DNA from: Cyclobacteriaceae bacterium
GTDB taxonomy: Bacteria > Bacteroidota > Bacteroidia > Cytophagales > Cyclobacteriaceae
Assembly (NCBI GenBank): GCA_019751475.1
Contig: JAIENH010000305.1
Location: forward strand, 1 to 6,827
DNA: 6,827 bases
Direction of reading: 5' to 3'
The position numbers and the translations under genes are program-made. Position 1 is the stretch's first letter. The number at the start of each line of letters is the position of its first letter. Below the pieces are notes generated by a model, which ran no database searches, was not told where the DNA came from, and saw nothing but the letters and a program-made list of their open reading frames with translations. Below are positions 1-6,827 of the stretch, piece by piece.

Positions 1-1440
1 CCGTATTTTGTCTGACAGCGCAAAGTTTTTATCTGTCCGTGCCTTCTTGCGCAATGCGATCAATACTTGAATAGTTCCATCAAGCAATGAGTCATCGTGG
101 GTGAGTTCTTCTTTCATGCCCAATACATCTTCCATAAAACCAATGTAGATCTTCTTGAATTCATTAAACTCTACGTGGCTGACCTTGCTTAATGCTACGT
201 TTCCAGATTTGAAGTCGTTGATTCGTGCCGACATTTCAAACAACACAGCCAGGGTCTTAGCGGTGTTGAAGTCATCACTCATGGTAAGATAGCAAGCTTC
301 TGACAGCGACTTTAGATTGTCATTCAATTCTTGATCCGATCCTTCGGTACCTGGGTGCTCCAGTGATTTCAAGTTCCCGAGTGATGCACTTAATTTCTTG
401 TAACCTTTCTCGGCTGCTTGCAAGGCTTCATTCGAAAAATCAAGCGTACTACTATAGTGTGATTGTAACATGAAGAAGCGCACCGTCATTGGACTATAGC
501 CTTTGTCCAGTAACTTATGACTTCCTGTAAAAAGCTCTGAAGGAAGAAATGAGTTCCCTAGCGACTTGCTCATCTTTTGTCCGTTCACTGTCAACATGTT
601 GGAATGAATCCAGTAACGGACAGGCGACTTTCCATTCGCACCAACAGCCTGCGCGATCTCGCATTCATGATGTGGAAATTTCAGATCCATGCCACCGCCA
701 TGAATGTCGAATGTCTCTCCGAGGTATTTGGTGCTCATTACGGTGCACTCAATGTGCCACCCAGGGAATCCATCGCCCCAGGGTGAAGGCCACCGCATGA
801 TATGCTGGGGTGACGCTCTTTTCCACAAAGCAAAATCGCGCTTGTCGCGCTTTTCATCCTGGCTGTCAAGTTCGCGGCCACTCTCCATTAGCTCCTCAAT
901 ATTGCGGCCAGATAAAATGCCGTACGAGTTGTTGTTGAGTTGATTGTATTTTTTCACATCAAAATAGACCGAACCATTGGCCTCATAGGCAAGACCTTTA
1001 TTAATAAGTTCTTGCGTGATCCGGATTTGCTCAACGATATGGCCGGTAGCTGTAGGTTCGATGCTGGGCGGCAGGATATTGAACTGACGCATGACGGTAT
1101 GAAAGTCATCCGTGTAGCGCTTGACTACTTCCATGGGCTCCAGTTGCTCGAGACGGGCCTTCTTGGCAATTTTGTCTTCACCTTCATCCGCATCGTTTTC
1201 CAAGTGACCCACATCGGTAATGTTTCGCACATAGCGAACCTTATAACCCAGGAAACGGAGATACCTGGAAATGGTATCGAACGTGAGGAAGGTGCGGGTA
1301 TTCCCTAGGTGTACATAATTATAAACGGTAGGACCGCACACGTACATACCGACAAAGCCGGGGGTTAAGGAGGTAAATTTTTCTTTCTCACCGGAAAGGG
1401 AGTTCGTAAGGGTAATAGGATATCGCTCGTACTGACTCAT
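1..1440 (-). CDS. cysS: Cysteinyl-tRNA synthetase (C-terminus cut by window edge)
   Basis: Cytoplasmic class I aminoacyl-tRNA synthetase that charges tRNA-Cys with cysteine using ATP. The minus strand is open from ATG at 1440 to position 1 with no stop, giving 480 residues. The catalytic Rossmann core is clear: VCGPTVYN at 34-41 includes the presumed zinc ligand Cys35, followed by the HIGH-type motif HLGN at 44-47, [11 protein letters not shown] at 73-83, GWHIEC at 227-232 (zinc ligand Cys232), HHECEIAQ at 257-264 (ligands His258/Glu261 region) and KMSKSLGN at 289-296. The HLGN variant and the [11 protein letters not shown] stretch after the first motif are usual for Bacteroidota. The helical anticodon-side domain follows, and the frame ends in [14 protein letters not shown], which in the family lies about 20-25 residues before the end, so only a short tail is missing. 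The ATG gives the expected short N-terminus; the sequence before it is AT-rich without a Shine-Dalgarno. It is transcribed away from the SusCD operon and is a housekeeping gene unrelated to it. Confidence 0.97.
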   Translation of the reverse strand, partial: MSQYERYPITLTNSLSGEKEKFTSLTPGFVGMYVCGPTVYNYVHLGNTRTFLTFDTISRYLRFLGYKVRYVRNITDVGHLENDADEGEDKIAKKARLEQLEPMEVVKRYTDDFHTVMRQFNILPPSIEPTATGHIVEQIRITQELINKGLAYEANGSVYFDVKKYNQLNNNSYGILSGRNIEELMESGRELDSQDEKRDKRDFALWKRASPQHIMRWPSPWGDGFPGWHIECTVMSTKYLGETFDIHGGGMDLKFPHHECEIAQAVGANGKSPVRYWIHSNMLTVNGQKMSKSLGNSFLPSELFTGSHKLLDKGYSPMTVRFFMLQSHYSSTLDFSNEALQAAEKGYKKLSASLGNLKSLEHPGTEGSDQELNDNLKSLSEACYLTMSDDFNTAKTLAVLFEMSARINDFKSGNVALSKVSHVEFNEFKKIYIGFMEDVLGMKEELTHDDSLLDGTIQVLIALRKKARTDKNFALSDKIR

Positions 1441-1557
1441 GATAAAATTTTCAGCGCGAAGCTATGAAAAAAGAGGATTAGCTTGTCCTTTGGTGACGGG
1501 GCAGGGCAGACGCTCATACTACTCAACTACATGGAATACTTGTTCATACTTTTATAA

Positions 1558-1613
1558 ACATAGGAGGTACATAGTTCACATAGACATTTTGCAAAAAGTT
1601 TTGTTTCTATGTT
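1558..1613. repeat. ACATAG direct repeats with an inverted copy
   Basis: ACATAG occurs three times in direct orientation at 1558-1563, 1569-1574 and 1578-1583, and once inverted as CTATGT at 1607-1612. The last direct copy and the inverted copy form a perfect 7-base inverted repeat, ACATAGA (1578-1584) and TCTATGT (1606-1612). The 21-base spacer contains its own small CAAAA/TTTTG inverted repeat. It lies about 120-170 bases upstream of the cysS start, so a terminator is not expected here. It could be a protein binding site or a weak hairpin in a leader transcript; function is inference only. Confidence 0.4.
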
Positions 1614-1707
1614 GTTTAAAATAAGATGCGCTTGTACTGTAGGACAGGTTTTGAAACCACTTGGTTAATGATACAGCTTTGTGGCCATCATCAGAACGAG
1701 TTTTGTC

Positions 1708-1723
1708 ACTCAAGCTTTTGAGT
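1708..1723. repeat. Inverted repeat ACTCAA-GCTT-TTGAGT
   Basis: A perfect 6-base stem with a four-base loop. After a three-base bulge on the right arm it can be extended by GTC (1705-1707) pairing with GAC (1727-1729). There is no following T-run on the plus strand, and the site lies upstream of the operon, so it does not look like an intrinsic terminator. It is 15 bases left of the candidate promoter's -33 element, a position where an activator could bind. The role is unknown. Confidence 0.35.
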
Positions 1724-1737
1724 AGCGACTCCTTTAA

Positions 1738-1768
1738 TTGGGCAATTGACTCACACTTGTTAGGTTTT
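1738..1768 (+). promoter_or_regulatory. Candidate Bacteroidota-type promoter for the operon
   Basis: TTG at 1738-1740 is followed after 20 bases by TAGGTTTT at 1761-1768. The Bacteroidota housekeeping promoter has a -33 TTTG/TTG element and a -7 TAnnTTTG element about 19-21 bases apart, so this matches with one mismatch in the -7 element and only a minimal -33 element. Transcription would begin near 1775 and leave a leader of roughly 155 bases before the lipoprotein ATG. The match is weak; TTAATTTG at 1857-1864 is another one-mismatch -7 candidate but lacks a suitable -33 element. Confidence 0.25.
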
Positions 1769-1772
1769 CCGT

Positions 1773-1822
1773 AATCGAGTGAGCAATCGATAGCACTTGA
1801 CCTTCAATCGTCTCCGCAATCG
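1773..1822. repeat. Cluster of four AATCG repeats, 12/21/12 spacing
   Basis: AATCG begins at 1773, 1785, 1806 and 1818, all in the same orientation (CGATT on the minus strand). Three of the four copies are preceded by C, giving CAATCG. Start-to-start distances are 12, 21 and 12 bases, roughly one, two and one helical turns, so all four fall on about the same DNA face. Four copies of a five-base word within 50 bases is more than chance would usually give. The cluster lies just downstream of the candidate promoter and 110-160 bases before the lipoprotein start. It resembles a direct-repeat operator, but no regulator gene is visible in the window. Confidence 0.4.
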
Positions 1823-1931
1823 TTTTCTAAACAAAAAAAAGCGGAAATTTTTCGAATTAATTTGGTGATAGCTTGAAATTGTGGCGATATTAACAGCCGG
1901 TAACAATTCGATCAACTTAAATTCTTGTAAC

Positions 1932-3233
1932 ATGATGAAAAAAACTACCCTTTTGTTTCTCTTAGGTGTGTTGGGTATCGCACTGATCCGATGCGATTCC
2001 GATGATGTGGGTTCTCCACCTGCGCCATCGTTTACGGTTGATAAGACTACGGGGTTAGCCAATGACACTGAGTTTACATTTACGGTGAACCAGGTAACAG
2101 GTACTGGCTCCATCTCGCTTTTGCCTTATGGTGAAGATTTTCCAAATAAAGGAGGTGTCCTTATAAAGGCATCTCAATTCACCAACGGCCAGGCGGTGGT
2201 GAGGTTTACCTATGCTGATGTGGGCACATTTAATGCCGTAGCTTTAACATCAAATTTTTCGTCTGATGGCAAAAGTGTAAAGCGATCAAAATCGGCTGTT
2301 ACTGCGGTTACTATAGGCAGTAATCTTTCAGCCATTACGGATTTCAGTTTCGAGAAAAGCACCGAGACGGTGATTAGTGAAACTGCTAAGACCATCGCGG
2401 TTACAGTTCCTTTTGGTACTGATCTTACTGCTCTTAAGGCGAAGTTTACTGCGTCACTCTTCTCAACCGTACGTGTAGGTTCAACAGTACAGAAAAGCGA
2501 AGAAACCGCTAATAATTTTTCCAGTCCTGTAACCTATGTTGTTACAGCAAATAACGGAACATCAACCACTTATACCGTCACTGTTACAGTTACCCCGGTT
2601 GAGACATTAACTACTGTGAAATCATTTCAAGGCAAAGCTATAAGCAAAGCAACCAATAATGCTGTTTATAAAGCTTTTGTAGACAATACATTGAAAAGAA
2701 TCGTAATCCTAGCACCCTATCAAACAGCTTCAACCGCCTTAGATTCTGTCAGGGTTTCCTACTCATTAGATGGAAAGTTCGCGAAAATGAATTTTGGAGC
2801 GAAAGAGTTAAAGCAAGATTCACTTTTGGATATGAGAACTTCGAAGAGTGTGGTGGTAGTAGCCGAAAATGGAACTTCTGTGAACTACACTGTTTTTGCG
2901 GTAAGTGTACCCAAACTAGACCTTTCGTTCAATTCTCCACCAAACACATCAATTATTGCTACAACGCAAACGGGGGATTTTGCTGTTTCAATGCGTGTGC
3001 TTAAGACGGATCCCCTTCCTAACCTTACAAGTGTGACTACGAATAGCACGATTACATCTTCCTCTGGAGTGACCGTCACTTCGATAAAAGCAGGCGGCAG
3101 TAACTTTGTTTCCGGCAATGCGGTCGGTTACAGCGTTGATGCTGGTGTCTCATTTGATCTTTCCGTTTCGGATACAAATTTGGGCATCACATATACCGTG
3201 ACTTATACAGCCTCTATCGTGCTTATTAATTAA
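1932..3233 (+). CDS. Surface lipoprotein with Ig-like / DUF5018-like domains
   Basis: A predicted 433-residue exported lipoprotein of unknown ligand. I start it at ATG 1932 (MMKKTT...; ATG 1935 is equally possible) because this places a lysine-rich n-region and a hydrophobic segment (about residues 7-19) right before Cys21; an in-frame GTG at 1881 would add 17 polar residues and spoil the signal. After the cysteine comes DSDDVG, an acidic stretch like the Bacteroidota surface-export signal. Residues about 32-127 look like a PKD/Ig-type beta sandwich. Residues about 132-221 (ITDFSFEKS, VTVPFGTDLTALKAKF, SSPVTYVVTANNGTSTTYTV) match the DUF5018-like pattern. A second, more divergent copy runs about 229-325 and ends VVVAENGTSVNYTVFA. 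The C-terminal region is Ser/Thr/Val-rich beta. No catalytic motif is seen. The stop is 19 bases before susC, so they are likely co-transcribed. An accessory substrate-binding role analogous to SusE/SusF is inference from position and architecture. Confidence 0.85.
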   Translation: MMKKTTLLFLLGVLGIALIRCDSDDVGSPPAPSFTVDKTTGLANDTEFTFTVNQVTGTGSISLLPYGEDFPNKGGVLIKASQFTNGQAVVRFTYADVGTFNAVALTSNFSSDGKSVKRSKSAVTAVTIGSNLSAITDFSFEKSTETVISETAKTIAVTVPFGTDLTALKAKFTASLFSTVRVGSTVQKSEETANNFSSPVTYVVTANNGTSTTYTVTVTVTPVETLTTVKSFQGKAISKATNNAVYKAFVDNTLKRIVILAPYQTASTALDSVRVSYSLDGKFAKMNFGAKELKQDSLLDMRTSKSVVVVAENGTSVNYTVFAVSVPKLDLSFNSPPNTSIIATTQTGDFAVSMRVLKTDPLPNLTSVTTNSTITSSSGVTVTSIKAGGSNFVSGNAVGYSVDAGVSFDLSVSDTNLGITYTVTYTASIVLIN

Positions 3234-3252
3234 CCTTTAAGTGGAAATAAAA

Positions 3253-6200
3253 ATGAAAAAAATATACCCAATCATGAAGATAACTTTGTTACTTCTTCTC
3301 CTGTTTCAGGCTGGTATATCATTCGCTCAAGGGCGATTGGTAAGCGGCACAATCAAAGATGAAAGTAACACAGGGATGCCAGGTGTAAACATAATTATTA
3401 AAGGTACTACGGATGGTACTGTTACTGATGCTAACGGAGAATACCGAATAAATGTACCGAATGACCAAGCTACTTTAGTTTTTTCCTTCGTGGGCTATGC
3501 CACTCAGGAATTGGTAGTCGGAAGCCGTTCTTCACTAGATGTGCAACTTGCGTTAGATGTAAAATCCCTCTCTGAAATTGTCGTTATAGGTTACGGCTCT
3601 CAGGAGAAAAAAGATTTGACAGGTTCTGTAGGTGTGGTGCAGACAAAGGAACTTATTCAAGTGCCTGTTGGAAACGTAGAGAACCAGCTGCAGGGTAGGG
3701 TAGCCGGAGTTACTGTTATTAACAGTGGCCAACCTGGCGCTGCTCCCCAAATTACCATTCGTGGTAATGGTGGTTTTGGAAATAACAATCCCTTGTATGT
3801 AGTGGATGGTGTACAGACATTGGATATCTCCACACTTAACCCAAATGACGTTGAAAGTATCTCTGTACTGAAAGATGCAGGAGCTGCTTCTATTTATGGA
3901 ACAAGGGCAGCAAACGGTGTTATTTTGATTACTACTAAGCGAGGCCAGTCAGGCAATGTAAAAGTGACGTATGACACTTACGTTGGTACTCAAGATCCCG
4001 GAAAAGGATTCACTAATCTGTTAAATACTCAGGGAATGGCGGATCTTCAGTGGCAGGTTTTCAGCAATGGAAGTTCAGACAAAGAAAAGCATCCACTGTA
4101 TGGTGATTGGGTTAGAGGGGGTGCTGGACCTGTGATACCTAACTATATTTTGCCGTCTGGTGCAAGTACTGTGGATGAAAGCAAATATGTTGTAAACAAA
4201 GATGGTTCTGGTGGTAACTTCCAAATTGTAAAATCTAGCCAACCCGGCACTAATTGGTTTAAGGAAAGCACTAGGGCTGCCCGAATCCAAAACCATGACC
4301 TTACGCTAAGTGGAGGAACTGATAAGTCAAATTTCTTAGTATCACTAAACTATTTCGAACAACAGGGTATTGTTTTGGAGACATTCACCAAACGATATTC
4401 TGCGAGGGTCAACTCTTCATTCAAGATTAAAGACAGGGTTAGAATAGGCCAAAACCTTCAGGTTACTTATCGCACGGGGCGGTCTATTCAAAATCAAAGT
4501 GAAGGTAACTCAATCTCTCAGGCGTATCGTATGCAGCCTATCGTTCCTGTGTATGATATTCGTGGAAATTTTGCCGGCTCAGCAGCGCAGACCACTGGTA
4601 ATGGATCAAGCCCGGTAGCTGATCTTTTGCGTGCTAAAGACAACCAGCAATTTGATACTCGAGTATTGGGCAATCTTTTCGCTGAGGTTGATATAGTTAA
4701 AGATTTGATATTCAGAACAAGTATAGGAGGTACATTTCAGACAGGATCAGGTTATAGCTTTGGCTTTCCAACATGGGAACGGTCTGAAAATGTTGCAACA
4801 AGTACTTTCAATGAGTATTCTTTTTACGCTGCAGATTGGACGTTTTCCAACACGTTGAACTACAGAAAGAAGTTTGGTGATCATTCTATTAATGTACTGG
4901 CCGGTACCGAAGCCATTAAGTATGATATTGCTCGGTCGATAAGTGGAACAAGAGGTGATGTATTCTCATTTGATCCGAATTTTTGGAATTTAAGCAATGG
5001 AGCAACCATTATTAATGTGTCTTCCAGTATTAATGTTCCTCCGTTTAATGTTCAAACGCCAACCACTAACTCATCGTTGTTTGCGCGAGCTGATTATAGC
5101 TTTAATGACAAGTACTATCTGACTGGTTCTATACGTAGAGATGGATCATCACGCTTCCAGCAGCAGTTTGGGGTTTTTCCTGCGGTCACGGCAGCCTGGC
5201 GTATTTCAGGAGAGGATTTCTTTAGTGGCATAAGTTCAGTGGTGAATGATTTAAAATTGAGAGCAGGCTATGGTGAAATGGGAAATCAGGCTCGCTTGAC
5301 TGCACTAAATCAGTTCAGTCTGTTTGGAGGTGGTCCTGGGTCTTCATTCTATGATATCTCAGGAACTGGCAATTCTTCTGTTCAGGGCCTTCGTCCTTCA
5401 CAGATCGGAAATCCCCTTGCCCGTTGGGAGACCAGTGTAACGTCAAACATTGCGGTTGATTTGGGGTTATTTAACAATAAACTCCAGGTAACGGTGGATT
5501 GGTACACTCGTACTTCCAAAGATCTATTGGTGCAGCAACAACTTCCTGGTACAGCCGGGGGTGGTACAGCGCCATTTACAAACATAGGTCAGATTACTAA
5601 TACCGGTTTTGACATACAATTAATATACAAAACCAACTTTGCTACAGATTGGAGATTCGATGGTAACTTGACGCTCACAACTATCAACAATAGGGTCGAT
5701 AAGATTGCGGATGGAGCCCCTGAATTCTTTGAAGGAGGTACACGCTTTGGTAATACGACTATTAACCGAGTAGGTCAACCATTATCAGCTTTTTATGGAT
5801 ACAGGACTCTTGGATTATTCCAGTCAGCAGCGGATGTTGCAGCATCGCCACGCCAAGATGGCGCTGCCCCCGGGCGCTTTAAGTTCGCTGATACAAATGG
5901 TGATAATGTGATTACCCCTGATGATAGGGTTATTATCGGAAACCCGAACCCGAAATTTATTATGGGTTTAAATTTGTCCTTGGCCTACAAGGCATTTGAT
6001 TTCTCAACCTTCCTCTACGGAGCATTTGGGCAAGACATCTTCAACTATACTAAATGGTGGACAGATTTCTGGCCTTCATTTCAGGGTAATAAGAGCGTGG
6101 ACGCCCTTAACAACAGTTGGTTGCCTACAAGAACAAATGCAAAAACGCCTATCGCTGAAAACGTGTCAAATTTTAGCACCAACAATGAGTCAAATAGTTA

Positions 6201-6465
6201 CTATATAGAAAAAGGTAGCTACCTGCGTGCACGCACGATTCAGATTGGTTATACGCTTCCACAAGCCAAGCTTTCAAAAGTAGGCATCGACAGACTGCGT
6301 ATTTATTTACAAGGTGCTAACCTGTTCACTATCACCAACTATTCCGGACTTGATCCTGAATTGGGCAGCAGTAGTGCAAACAATGCGGCAACCGCTCGTG
6401 GCATCGATTATGGAAACTATCCGATCGTTAAGCAGTTTATTATTGGAGCAAATCTTACTTTTTAA
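3253..6465 (+). CDS. SusC/RagA-family TonB-dependent outer membrane transporter
   Basis: Complete 1070-residue TonB-dependent barrel, a normal length for the family. It imports a substrate captured with its SusD partner, using proton motive force passed on by TonB-ExbBD. ATG 3253 gives a clean signal peptide (MKKIYPIMKI, Leu-rich core, ISFA with cleavage before Gln26); the upstream in-frame GTG at 3241 is unlikely. Domains in order: carboxypeptidase-regulatory-like beta domain about 27-101 (VSGTIKDE, GVNIIIKGT, DANGEYRI, FSFVGY); the segment EIVVIGYG at 108-115 in the usual TonB-box region; plug about 118-231 with DLTGSV, LQGRVAGV, YVVDG (182-186) and the family signature LNPNDVESISVLKDAGAA then SIYGTRAANGVILITTKRG (195-231); then a long beta barrel ending in ANLTF with the terminal aromatic residue. 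An EF-hand-like loop, DTNGDNVITPDD at 880-891, precedes NPNPKF, as is common in SusC proteins. There is no N-terminal STN domain, so ECF-sigma signalling through this protein is not expected. The substrate cannot be deduced. Confidence 0.97.
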   Translation: MKKIYPIMKITLLLLLLFQAGISFAQGRLVSGTIKDESNTGMPGVNIIIKGTTDGTVTDANGEYRINVPNDQATLVFSFVGYATQELVVGSRSSLDVQLALDVKSLSEIVVIGYGSQEKKDLTGSVGVVQTKELIQVPVGNVENQLQGRVAGVTVINSGQPGAAPQITIRGNGGFGNNNPLYVVDGVQTLDISTLNPNDVESISVLKDAGAASIYGTRAANGVILITTKRGQSGNVKVTYDTYVGTQDPGKGFTNLLNTQGMADLQWQVFSNGSSDKEKHPLYGDWVRGGAGPVIPNYILPSGASTVDESKYVVNKDGSGGNFQIVKSSQPGTNWFKESTRAARIQNHDLTLSGGTDKSNFLVSLNYFEQQGIVLETFTKRYSARVNSSFKIKDRVRIGQNLQVTYRTGRSIQNQSEGNSISQAYRMQPIVPVYDIRGNFAGSAAQTTGNGSSPVADLLRAKDNQQFDTRVLGNLFAEVDIVKDLIFRTSIGGTFQTGSGYSFGFPTWERSENVATSTFNEYSFYAADWTFSNTLNYRKKFGDHSINVLAGTEAIKYDIARSISGTRGDVFSFDPNFWNLSNGATIINVSSSINVPPFNVQTPTTNSSLFARADYSFNDKYYLTGSIRRDGSSRFQQQFGVFPAVTAAWRISGEDFFSGISSVVNDLKLRAGYGEMGNQARLTALNQFSLFGGGPGSSFYDISGTGNSSVQGLRPSQIGNPLARWETSVTSNIAVDLGLFNNKLQVTVDWYTRTSKDLLVQQQLPGTAGGGTAPFTNIGQITNTGFDIQLIYKTNFATDWRFDGNLTLTTINNRVDKIADGAPEFFEGGTRFGNTTINRVGQPLSAFYGYRTLGLFQSAADVAASPRQDGAAPGRFKFADTNGDNVITPDDRVIIGNPNPKFIMGLNLSLAYKAFDFSTFLYGAFGQDIFNYTKWWTDFWPSFQGNKSVDALNNSWLPTRTNAKTPIAENVSNFSTNNESNSYYIEKGSYLRARTIQIGYTLPQAKLSKVGIDRLRIYLQGANLFTITNYSGLDPELGSSSANNAATARGIDYGNYPIVKQFIIGANLTF

Positions 6466-6478
6466 ATAGAATCAATTT

Positions 6479-6827
6479 ATGAAAAGAACAACCTTAAAAA
6501 TTTCATTCCTTGCCTTGGCGTTTCTACTGTCCATGTGTCGGGAGGATTTTTTGAAAGTGCCAGCCAAGGGCCAACTTGATCAGTCGGTATTGGCAAACAA
6601 AAAAGGTGCGGAAGCACTTTTGATCGGAGCCTACTCCTTGCTTGATGGTGTAGCAGATAATGGCTTTGGATGGGAGGCAGCAGCATCCAATTGGGTATAT
6701 GGAAGCATCACTGGTGGAGAAGGCAATAAGGGTACAGATGCCGGTGACCAGCCGGATATCAATCCTATTATGACCTATCAAGCTTCCTCCGCAAATGGAT
6801 ACTTTAATATTAAGTGGCGCTCTGTGT
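6479..6827 (+). CDS. SusD/RagB-family outer membrane lipoprotein (3' end cut)
   Basis: The first 116 codons of the SusD-like partner, open to the window edge; the family is usually about 450-600 residues, so most is missing. SusD-like proteins are surface lipoproteins that form a lid over the SusC barrel and bind the incoming substrate. The start at ATG 6479 gives MKRTTLKI and a hydrophobic stretch leading to LLSMC, with Cys20 as lipidation site. It is followed by the hallmark N-terminal pattern REDFLKVPAKGQLDQSVLAN and then KKGAEALLIGAYSLLDG, the first TPR-like helix. Later WVYGSITGGEGNKGTD and YFNIKWRSV fit the family's early region. It begins 13 bases after the susC stop, consistent with one operon, and no Shine-Dalgarno is seen. 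Methionine before the lipobox cysteine is unusual (Ser, Gly or Ala is common). Confidence 0.93.
   Translation, partial: MKRTTLKISFLALAFLLSMCREDFLKVPAKGQLDQSVLANKKGAEALLIGAYSLLDGVADNGFGWEAAASNWVYGSITGGEGNKGTDAGDQPDINPIMTYQASSANGYFNIKWRSV

Larger units (their letters stand above)
1441..1931. other. Divergent intergenic region, cysS / lipoprotein-susCD
   Basis: These 491 bases separate the starts of two divergently read genes, so they should contain both promoters and the leader of the plus-strand operon. I find no tRNA, rRNA, recognisable riboswitch or convincing coding sequence. The short plus-strand frame beginning at 1439 has no protein-like character. What can be seen is listed separately: direct and inverted copies of ACATAG (1558-1613), an inverted repeat at 1708-1723, four AATCG copies (1773-1822), a weak promoter candidate (1738-1768), a run of eight A at 1833-1840, and a minus-strand open frame lacking ATG (1576-1803). 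The length is generous for a simple divergent promoter and leaves room for a regulatory leader or a decayed gene. Confidence 0.8.

Noticed and set aside
549..1308. Several plus-strand open frames of about 70-120 codons within 549-1308
   Set aside because: They lie opposite the strongly supported cysS coding sequence, have no recognisable protein character, and are antisense shadows.
1457..1464. TAGCTTCG on the minus strand as a -7 element for cysS
   Set aside because: It has one mismatch to TAnnTTTG, but there is no TTG/TTTG at the 19-21 base spacing upstream, so it was not called as a promoter.
1439..1624. Plus-strand 61-codon frame overlapping the cysS start
   Set aside because: Its composition (many Cys, Tyr, Arg; no motif) looks random, it overlaps the divergent cysS start, and nothing supports translation.
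1881..1931. GTG at 1881 as the start of the lipoprotein
   Set aside because: It would put 17 polar residues in front of MMKK and hide the signal peptide; ATG 1932 gives a proper n-region, hydrophobic core and lipobox cysteine.
1760..2113. Minus-strand 117-codon frame
   Set aside because: More than half lies antisense to the lipoprotein gene, and its sequence shows no domain or motif; best explained as a shadow.
3241..3252. GTG at 3241 as the start of the SusC-like protein
   Set aside because: It adds only four residues, and ATG 3253 (MKKIYPIMKI) begins a normal signal peptide with an A-rich sequence in front, typical for the phylum.
6477..6781. Two overlapping minus-strand frames near the right edge
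   Set aside because: They are antisense to the SusD-like N-terminus, which has clear family motifs and operon spacing.

Overview
This window most likely comes from a member of the Bacteroidota, probably a Cytophagales-type environmental bacterium rather than a gut Bacteroides, though the genus cannot be told from the sequence. The evidence is a SusC/RagA-type TonB-dependent transporter followed directly by a SusD/RagB-type lipoprotein, a pairing essentially confined to this phylum. The cysteinyl-tRNA synthetase also has the form usual in the phylum, and none of the genes has a Shine-Dalgarno sequence in front of its start.

Layout: (1) Positions 1-1440, minus strand: cysS, cysteinyl-tRNA synthetase, nearly complete and losing only its C-terminal tail at the left edge. 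(2) Positions 1441-1931: a 491-base divergent intergenic region with no convincing gene. It holds a cluster of four AATCG repeats spaced 12, 21 and 12 bases, two inverted repeats, three direct ACATAG copies, a weak Bacteroidota-type promoter candidate and an unexplained minus-strand open frame without an ATG. (3) Positions 1932-3233, plus strand: a 433-residue predicted surface lipoprotein of Ig-like/DUF5018-like beta domains. (4) Positions 3253-6465, plus strand: a complete 1070-residue SusC-like outer membrane transporter. (5) Positions 6479-6827, plus strand: the first 116 codons of a SusD-like lipoprotein, cut by the right edge.

The three plus-strand genes are separated by only 19 and 13 bases and very probably form one operon. 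In the general model, the SusC barrel and the SusD lid form an outer membrane uptake complex for an oligomeric nutrient, powered by TonB. The extra lipoprotein in front of susC is likely a surface accessory binding protein, playing the part usually taken by SusE/SusF-like proteins encoded after susD. No degradative enzyme, sensor or ECF sigma/anti-sigma gene is visible, so the substrate (glycan, peptide or other) cannot be named.

The most unusual features are the lipoprotein's position ahead of susC, the atypical residue just before the lipobox cysteine in both lipoproteins, and the repeat cluster upstream of the operon. I see no mobile element, CRISPR array, tRNA or rRNA. Apart from the operon's accessory lipoprotein, nothing clearly points to a new biological system.
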